DNA of 64,000 nt, from NCBI GenBank assembly GCA_004380135.1, contig QXCR01000018.1:124001-188000 (forward strand). The letters run 5' to 3'. The stretch is from Stemphylium vesicarium (lineage: Eukaryota; Ascomycota; Dothideomycetes; Pleosporales; Pleosporaceae). Below, in pieces: positions 56,989 through 64,000 of the stretch. Under the pieces are notes generated by a model that saw only the letters and a program-made list of their open reading frames with translations, did not search any database and was not told the origin of the DNA. Position 1 is the stretch's first letter; each line of letters opens with the position of its first letter. The position numbers and the translations under genes are program-made.

Positions 56989-58209
56989 TCAATTACCAGG
57001 ATTCGCTTTCCAGACCTCAGCCTCATCTCGGACTAGGTCTGGAATTGTGTCCACTAGCGAAACTCCTGAAGGACTCCAACTAAGCACTTGTCGTGCCCTT
57101 GATGCTCTCGTACGCGCGTTCGTACCCCAAAGGACCGCCGCGTGACTGCTAAGCGAATCAGTTTTGGCAGCATCAATTGTCTCGGTGTGGGCCGCTGCGT
57201 CCTTTTTAATGACACCCTGCTTGTGAGCCTCATTTGCGATGGTGGTGTTAAGTTGCTCAAAAGTCTAGCGAGGCGTCAGATCTGGATTACGCCCCATGCG
57301 CGCTTACGACAGGGCTGCACCTACCATCTCCCCATTCTCAACATTGTATACCCCATCATCGTTCCATAGACCAGCCTCTCCCTGTTCGGCTGCCGAAACG
57401 AGCAAACGTACCAGGTTAGCCAGATCTTGTACGTGGATGTGGCTCCAGATGTTCTTCCCGTCGTTGAGTTTAAAGGCATGTTTCAGATTTATTGTAGACT
57501 TTGCGATCTCCGGTGCTTGAACACTTCTCCGGTGGCTTGGCCCTCGACCGACGCCATAGATCAAAGGGCCGATGATCAAAGCTGTCTTTACTGCCTCCGT
57601 TGGCTGTGACAGGACGGTGTTTTCGACTTCGCGCTTGGGGTTGTTTCGTAGTATTGAGAGGATGATATCCTTGTCTTTCACGTCGTCGTATGTGGCGTCA
57701 GATCCATATCCGAACTTTCCGCTTGCGATCTCATCGGCGGCATAGCATGTTGCACCAGAGATCTGGATCCAATATCCGGGTGACGAGATCCTCCGTGCTT
57801 GGTCTTGAAGGCCTTCGGCGATGGCTTTAGCGCTGGAGGCATGGCTGGTTGAAGCAAGATCTGAATCAATGGGTCAGCATACTAAGTATTCGAAAATTAA
57901 CATCTCAAATATGCCATACTTAGCACAAAATCTGCGCTTGACGCCTCTCTTTTAACTGTCTCGATGTCGTCAAGATCATTGACACAAATTCCAACTCCAG
58001 GATAGGCAGCCTTCACTTGCTCCACCTTCGCTACATCTCTAATCAACAGCGTAATTTGGGAGGCATCAAAACCCGATTTCACGAGTGTATATAGTACTTC
58101 TCCCCCGACGTATCTTGTGGAGAGTCAGACTGGTGTACTATGTTCAGACGCTTCATCATTTCGAGAAAGTCACTTACCCGGTGGCTCCCGTAAGGAAAAT
58201 TCTGGTCAT
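56989..58209 (-). CDS. Atypical NAD(P)-binding epimerase/NmrA-like (SDR) protein
   Basis: Exons complement(56989..57264, 57325..57860, 57920..58113, 58178..58209), 345 residues; introns of 60, 59 and 64 nt. The first exon codes only ten residues plus two bases, and the splice completes the dinucleotide-binding loop G8-x-x-G11-x-x-G14 (FLTGATGYVGGEVLY). Later landmarks are DDIETVKREASSADFVLNLA, ISGATCYAADEIASGKFG, and TALIIGPLIYGVGRG with NIWSHIHVQDLANL, as in extended SDR/epimerase proteins. The usual catalytic YxxxK is not visible where expected: the segment reads ILRNNPKREVENTVL. It may therefore be a redox sensor or a non-classical reductase. Cytosolic, no signal. It diverges from the Zn2Cys6 gene (321 bp between starts). 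Confidence 0.85.
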
Positions 58210-58530
58210 ATTGGTCTTGGGCAGCAGATTTTGGGACTATCGCAATCTTTTTTCAATCTTAACAAAGAACTCATTTGCATTTTGTATGCAGAGCAGTCTG
58301 CTGTGATGTGCTTCCGCTGACAAACATGTGCTCAAGTGGTAGGGCGCGACTGCCCTCAGTCTAGCCTAATATGGCAGGAGACTCCGGGCGTTTTCTCGCA
58401 CAGCTGCGAAATCAACTCGTGAAATGCGGCGTACCATATGCTCTGAAATGCCATCTGCTCATGTGTTGAGTGTTTTTCTACTTCGTCAACGCTGCTGACC
58501 TGGAGGAGCCAGAGCTTTACAGTTGACGTC
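58210..58530. promoter_or_regulatory. Divergent promoter of epimerase-like and Zn2Cys6 genes
   Basis: 321 bp shared by the two start codons. It contains an inverted repeat AGGGC-N6-GCCCT (58341-58356) that could be a regulator site (inference only). Confidence 0.5.
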
Positions 58531-60824
58531 ATGCCGTCGAACAGGGGCATGCGGAAGAAAGGACAGCCGCGAAGAACACACAACCTCGGAGGCTGCAACA
58601 CCTGCAGGCAGAGACACGTCAAATGCGATCGAAGGCGGCCGCTGTGCGCTGTATGTCAAGACTCGGGACTGCAATGCGGCGGTTTCCCATCCTTGGTTCG
58701 GTGGGCGTCCATATCGACCGGGCCGCCTGCTCCCAAACCTGCACGGCCAGATGCTGGTGTAGAAGCCTCCATCCCGGCTTCAATTGATACCAACATTGCT
58801 TCCAATGATATCAATGCCATCCCTAAAGAGTCCGGCTCCACCAACAGCGACTGCATTGTCGGTACAGCAGCCGCTCCGTCCGCTTCTCTTTCAATGCCCC
58901 GGCAGCCGGAAGTAGAGACTAACTTGGGCTTCGTGAACCTGGAGCCGGGCGCCTTCAGCTATCCATCTACTAGCTCTTGGTCAGACCTGGACTCTTTTCT
59001 CGGAGGCTCCAGCGGTCTAGGATGGAACGATCTGTTCTTCGACCCTACTGCGGACTTCTCTCTAGCTGTGCCGGAGGATACCAACACCGACCCACATGGA
59101 ATCTTGGGGCTCACTGCGAGCCCACCTCTATATCAAGATATCGAAATGGAGTGGTACGACATGGTTGCGTCGGGAGATACCTCTAATGGAGGAGACGTCG
59201 AAGCAGTGGCAGAGGTACCGAACTCGCTACCTCCTCCTTACGGCGCAGCGGAGATGAACAATAACGAGGTTTTGGAAGATGCAAAATTATTGCTAAAGTA
59301 CTATCGCGATGTTGTAATTCCCCAGTTTGCGCCTCTTCCGATGAACTCGCGATCGCCATGGGAGATATTAAACTGGAGCGCTGCTGTTCAAACACATGCG
59401 GAGATGACGTTCCTTGAAGACCCCGGCACCAAGCATGCTAACAAAGCCAACCTGTTCGGGATCTTGGGTTGCTCAGCATATGCCATCATAAAGAATCATA
59501 GCCATGACACCAAGATTTCAGTCCAAAGAGCACGTTGTGTACTGGAACATGCATCGAATATGGCTAAAGGTTACATGCAAGAATCGCTCAAGGTTGAAAC
59601 ATCTGGACCACGAAAAGCTAAATACAAGGAACAACTGATGGCGATTTTCAGCCTCATAGCCCTTGCAGTATGTCAATCTATCGACTTGTCATGTTATTGG
59701 CTGACACTTATTTCTAGACGATGCGCGGTGATAACTTCAACGCAAGATGTTATCTGATAGACGCCGAGCGCCTAGTCAGGCTACGGGGGCTAGCTAAGGT
59801 AGAAGTCTCTCGTAGGGCAAGGCTGCTACACCATGTGTATACATGGCTCAGGATCATTGGAGAGAGCACGTTCGTTTTGCATGATGATACGCGCTCTGGT
59901 CTTGAAGCAAAGGTCGAGGATTTCATCAAGTACCGTTGCAACACCAAGGTTACCCCATCAAGCTCAGAGAATGGCACTACAACAACTGGTGCGCACTCTC
60001 AACTTGACGACTTCCTCCGTATAGTTGCTCCTTGTGCGGATAGCGACTCGGATGTAGATTCAGCGAAAGACCAAGAGGCCGGAATCCAAGATATCCATCT
60101 GGCAGATCCCCGCCCATGGTCGAAGACACTCTACATGGATATTTATGGCATACCGGAAATCTGGCTCAGCCTCGTGTCCCAAACCACTAGAGTTGCCAAC
60201 ATTGTCGATCTACTCGAAAGAAAACCATTGGAAGTGCCGCGCCCGTTTGCAAAGTCGTTACAAAGAAAACAGAATCGTTTGGAAGATATGGTCTGCACGT
60301 TCTCATCGGAGCTCAGCGATACCCATCCACTGTCACAAGAATTGAGCGATCCTCCTGGTTCGGCTCCGTCAATGGCACCCTTAGCCAGCCGTGCGATGCT
60401 GCGAGCCATGTGTGCCGCGCTCGTCATATTTTTCTACCGTAGGGTTCGCAAAGTCCATCCCTTCATCTTACAAACTCATGTCGACGACGTTATCACTGCG
60501 CTGCAGGCTTTCGATGCGACACAAAGTGGCGCTGATGTCAAAACACCCGGCACACCATGGCCAGCTTTCATAGCTGGCTGCGAAGCGATGTCGCACTCGT
60601 CTCGGAAGTGGCTTCTTGCCTGGATGCAGAAGGGCGAACATTACTCTGCCTCTAATGGCTTCACATCATCTCAAAAAGCTATGAAGGAAGTGTGGGAGCG
60701 ACGGGACGCGACAGACATAAATACTCTGAACCAAAAGGCTGGTAATTCTCCCCAGTCGAAAGGCGAAGTCTATTCATGGGTTGATGTCCTTCGAGAAGGC
60801 AATATCTGGCTGATGCTCTTCTAA
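58531..60824 (+). CDS. Zn2Cys6 transcription factor with Fungal_trans_2-like domain
   Basis: Exons 58531..59667 and 59718..60824; 747 residues; one 50-nt intron. The N-terminal binuclear zinc cluster is complete: C22-x2-C25-x6-C32-x6-C39-x2-C42-x6-C49 (GCNTCRQRHVKCDRRRPLCA), with the basic run RQRHVK. A disordered acidic linker (about 60-230) follows. The regulatory domain starts with AKLLLKYYRDVVIPQFAPLP and SPWEILNWSAAVQTHAEMTF and continues after the intron with RCYLIDAERLVRLRG and WLRIIGESTFVLHDD, resembling Fungal_trans_2. It should bind CGG-type DNA sites in the nucleus. Its place between metabolic genes suggests local control of the neighbours (inference). The frame to the stop is intact. 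Its 3' end lies 70 bp from the convergent oxidase gene. Confidence 0.92.
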
Positions 60825-60894
60825 AAATGATCTTTGAGCCTGAAGTACAAGTCACGATATCTGAAGTGTCTCTTCCCAGAGCTGCACGATCAAC

Positions 60895-62182
60895 TCAGAG
60901 CTTTGCTAGTATGCCGTTGGGTTCGAGAACGCTCAAATAGTTGGCTGTGATCTCTCTTATCGACCGGCATCCCGCCAATGCCATGGTCGAACGAAACTCC
61001 TCGAGAAGGATGCGAAGCCCCAACTCCACCCCCTCTTGGCCTTTGTACTATCGACTGTTAGTCAAATATTGCGGGTGGGGTTCAGTGTACTTACGGCTAG
61101 GCCCCATATCGCAATGCGACCGATGAAGCAGAACTGTGCTCCGAGAGCAAGCGCTTTGAAGATATCCGAGCCTCTTCGTATACCTCCATCTACCGCTATT
61201 TGTATGCGGCCTCTAGCTATCGGCGCGCACTGGCGGAGCGCGTCGAGCGTTGCCGGGACACCATCCAGCTGTCTGCCTCCATGATTCGAGATGATGACGC
61301 CATCTACGCCTACCAATACCGCCTCTTCCACATCCTCCGGGGACGATATACCTTTCAGCCATATTTGCATCTTCGTATGCCTCCTCAACCAAGGTATCAC
61401 CTCTTCCCACTCGAGCGTGTCATCGAAAGCCGTAGGACCCATGCGCTTGACTTCTTCGTTCCCGAAGTCATCAGCGCCACTGGACAAAATATTTGGAAAG
61501 GATAGGTCTTTTGGAAGAGTGAAATTCGATCGCATCTCTCCGAGACGACGTCCAAGCACAGGCACGTCTACTGAAAGGAAAAGGGCCTTGTATCCCGCCT
61601 CTACGCTTCCGTTAGTCTAGGTATCAATATTGATGTGGTTCGAGACCTAGTCCAGGGCTGGCTCACTTTCCGCTCTTTCGAGTAATTGCAAAGTTATTCC
61701 TCTATCCCTGAGTACACATATCTGCATCATATACGGATTGCTGCCTCTCTGTGCTATGACATCTTCCAAGGACGTGGTCGCATATGACGATAAAGCCATC
61801 GCTATGTTCATCTTCGCAGCTGCTCTGGATGTCGCGACCTCCCCATCCGGATGTGCCATACAGTGCATTGCCGAAGGACTGAAACCGCAGGGGAATGCCA
61901 CTTTAGTATCGAATATCTCTACCCCGGTATCTAAATCAGAGACGTTTTGAAGGACGCGAGGGCGGATCTTGTATCGGTCGTAGGACGTGACGTTCTCTCG
62001 GAGACTAGGGACAGTGTTAGCGTGGTGCTACATGAGTTTCAGTTTGGCACATACGTGACCATATCCATTGCCCCTCCATTGTAGTAGTCTCGGTACTTTT
62101 CAGGCAGACATTTGGTACCTTGTTCTTCAAGATCTCGGATGGAGAACACGAGGGGATCGAGATTTGCTGCGCGGTTCGCCAT
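60895..62182 (-). CDS. FMN-dependent alpha-hydroxyacid oxidase
   Basis: Exons complement(60895..61047, 61095..61600, 61667..62004, 62055..62182), 374 residues; introns of 47, 66 and 50 nt. The protein is a single TIM-barrel flavoprotein without the cytochrome b5 domain of Cyb2, so oxygen is the likely acceptor. Expected residues: Y34 in RDYYNGGAMD, K238 in QIWLKGIS, H262 and R265 in ISNHGGRQLDG, and the FMN phosphate loop in AVDGGIRRGSDIFKALALGA and FIGR. The tyrosine that spinach glycolate oxidase has at position 129 (QLYVYKDR) is replaced by C139 (MQICVLRDR). The enzyme would oxidise an L-2-hydroxyacid to a 2-oxoacid with H2O2. There is no visible C-terminal peroxisomal signal (ends LAKL). 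It diverges from the aldolase gene, which could use 2-oxoacids. Confidence 0.9.
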
Positions 62183-62838
62183 TGCTCATGAAATCCGGTC
62201 GTGTGGAAGGACCAAAGACATCTATCGCATCAGTACTATATCAGTGCCGAATTGTGCGGAAAGTGAAGCATATCAACATGCGGGACAACGGCATTGCTTC
62301 TCTGCTCCCGGAAAAGGCGAGCTATATCTGGCTAGGTGATAGTCGCTGACCATGACACCTCGATCACGAATGCGTGTCTAGCTAAGATTGATACTAAGGT
62401 AACGGACAACATCGGAGGGCGCTTATGAACCACTGATATTGCGTACGGAGTGAAGTTATTGATGAAGCGCTACGGTTCCGGTCGTTCCGTGACTGGTTGT
62501 CGATTGAAGATGATGCGGGAATAGGATGATGCATAGCGACTAACCTATTTAGGAAATCCTCTCCTTACCCAACACCTTCACCAACCCCTACGGAGACTAT
62601 TCTCGGAACCAGGTGTTCCTCGCGAAACGGCCTGGGAGCGATAACAAAGCCCTTAAGTCGGATATAGGTTACATGTAGTTGAATACAACCAATGCCAAGC
62701 TCGTCTTACCAAAATACACTCAATCTCTTAATCCCAACGCCATATTCGTCGAGCACAACTTCCACACCAGCTCAAGTCCTTGAACCCTTAATTACGAAAG
62801 ATTTTTTTTTAGTCATCTACTAGTGTCTCTCCGCAACA
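62183..62838. promoter_or_regulatory. Divergent promoter of oxidase and aldolase genes
   Basis: 656 bp shared by the two start codons. It contains several CGG triplets (for example CGGACAACATCGG near 62403-62415 and TCCGGTCGTTCCG near 62476-62488) of the kind Zn2Cys6 factors can bind. A short poly(T) run precedes the aldolase start. Confidence 0.5.
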
Positions 62839-63818
62839 ATGGCACCTCAAGAGCTGAAAGGCATTCTCGTTGCATTAGTCACACCCTTTACCGACGACAG
62901 CAAGGCTGTTCATGAGGGCAGACTTCAAGCCCATATCGAACGCATGATCAATGCCGGAGTACATGGTCTCGTTCCCGGGGGTACTACCGGCGAGTTCACA
63001 GCCATGACGTTGGAAGAGAGAAAGCAGGCCACGGAGTTGTGCGTCAAATACGTAGCAGGTCGCGTACCAGTAGTCGCTGGTGTGGGCGCCTTGTCAACGC
63101 GAGAGTGCGTTGATCTAGCTACGCATGCAGTGAAAGCAGGGGCTGCTGCACTGATGGTAGTTCCGCCATGTACGTATCAACAAAACCAAAGAAGTGACGA
63201 TGCACCAGCTAACGGGGCCGTTTAGTCTACGACCCAGTCAACTACGAGCAATTGCGGGAGATGATGAAGGAAGTATACGAAGTATCAGGCTTGCCTATTG
63301 TATACTACAACATTCCTTCGGCCAGCGGCATCACACTTTCACCACCCGAGCTAGCCTCTCTTTCAGATGTCGGCGTACATTATATGAAAGACACTTCTGG
63401 CAACGCCCCTGCCTTGACAGAACTCCTCTTCGAACTCGACGACAAGATCACTACGTTCAACGGCTGGGATACACTCACTTTCTACGGCCTTGCTGCAGGG
63501 GCAAAAGGTTCGGTGTGGGGCGCAACGAATATCATCCCGGAGCTTTCGATGGAGTTGTGGGAGATGCTGGCGGTAAAACATGATCTGAAGGCAGCCAGGG
63601 AACTTTGGAGGAAGGCTTTCCCGATTTGCAAGTTCCTAGAGACTCACAATTATCCGTCGGCGATCAAGACGGGTATGGAGTTGCGGGGTTGGGAGACAGG
63701 TGGCTTGAGGAAGCCGTTTTCCCTGCTGAGTGAGAAGTTGACCAGTGAGCTAGGGGGGTTGTTACATGCGGCTGGCGTTCAGATTGTGAGAGCGAAGGGG
63801 CTGCCGAATGGTGCTTGA
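62839..63818 (+). CDS. Dihydrodipicolinate-synthase/NAL-family aldolase
   Basis: Exons 62839..63169 and 63226..63818; 307 residues; one 56-nt intron that restores VVPPFYDPVNYEQL. The TIM-barrel lyase family is clear from GILVALVTPFTDD at the start, the pyruvate-binding loop GGTTGEF (residues 47-53), the catalytic tyrosine Y138 in YYNIPSASG and the Schiff-base lysine K165 in HYMKDTSGN. Fungi make lysine by the aminoadipate route, so this is not a biosynthetic DapA. Related fungal enzymes split 2-keto-3-deoxy sugar acids or 4-hydroxy-2-oxoglutarate to pyruvate plus an aldehyde. The exact substrate cannot be read from motifs. Cytosolic; no targeting signal. The gene is complete, ending 182 bp from the window edge. 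Confidence 0.92.
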
Positions 63819-64000
63819 GATTGCTTGGGTCACTTCTCCGGAAGCAATGTAGATGCCTGCAGATGTAGATGAGCGCAGATTTGGGTACGAAATAGGGCTA
63901 AAATAGGGTGAATGCGACTCTTGCGGGGCGAGCAAACGGTCATGGCACCCTTTTTCTCCTTCCTGCGGCCAATCGCAGACGATATCGGGTCATTCGAGGC
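63819..64000. other. 3' flank at window end
   Basis: 182 bp downstream of the aldolase stop, probably its 3' UTR. GCAGATGTAGATGAGCGCAGAT contains short repeated words but nothing functional is recognised. Confidence 0.4.

Noticed and set aside
56682..57083. 133-codon plus-strand frame
   Set aside because: Runs into, and is antisense to, the last exon of the epimerase-like gene, whose exon reads through cleanly with a good splice.
1..64000. CRISPR arrays, insertion sequences, bacterial operons
   Set aside because: No spaced direct-repeat array, transposase or ribosome-binding-site logic; gene structure is clearly eukaryotic with spliceosomal introns.

Overview
The window is nuclear DNA of a filamentous ascomycete, most likely a dothideomycete close to Pleosporales (lineage inferred from protein character, not tested). 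Genes are split by short introns of about 45-85 nt with GTAAGT-like donors, GCTAAC/CTAAC branch sites and CAG/TAG acceptors. The proteins are typical fungal housekeeping and accessory families. I reconstructed 18 protein-coding genes by joining exons so that phase, splice signals and family motifs all agree. No rRNA, convincing tRNA, transposon or CRISPR array was seen.

Region 1-9.9 kb is dense. It holds the 3' end of PAN1 (+), a membrane-anchored prolyl 4-hydroxylase-like dioxygenase (-), a Pho80-like cyclin (-), proteasome subunit beta1/PRE3 (-, five exons including a 15-nt microexon) and a BEM46-type alpha/beta hydrolase (+), with PRE3 and BEM46 sharing a divergent promoter. After 3.1 kb without a gene comes an RRM+YTH RNA-binding protein (13-15.2 kb). 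Next are 3.5 kb of non-coding DNA and an intracellular-looking GH3 beta-glucosidase (-), divergent from an AIG1/FAR-17a-like membrane protein (+). These are followed by a U1-type zinc-finger protein of unknown role (-), the Rab geranylgeranyltransferase beta subunit BET2 (-), a RhoGAP (+) and the 1,560-residue glycogen debranching enzyme (+).

From 37.0 to 53.0 kb the window is gene-poor. Only one unknown disordered protein (45.4-47.0 kb) could be supported between two long non-coding islands of 8.4 and 6.0 kb. The right arm (53-64 kb) looks accessory. It starts with an intronless, secreted, streptogrisin/alpha-lytic-type serine protease whose family is mainly bacterial. A stretch with diverged 80-bp direct repeats follows, and then a compact four-gene group: an atypical NAD(P)-binding epimerase-like protein (-), a Zn2Cys6 regulator (+), an FMN-dependent alpha-hydroxyacid oxidase with an unusual active-site residue (-) and a dihydrodipicolinate-synthase-family aldolase (+). 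The group is arranged as two divergent pairs and is the best candidate for an undescribed small catabolic cluster.

Exon coordinates come from manual splice-site reading. The first gene is cut by the left window edge. Start codons for BET2 and the YTH gene, and one possible extra intron in the RhoGAP gene, remain judgement calls explained in the entries.
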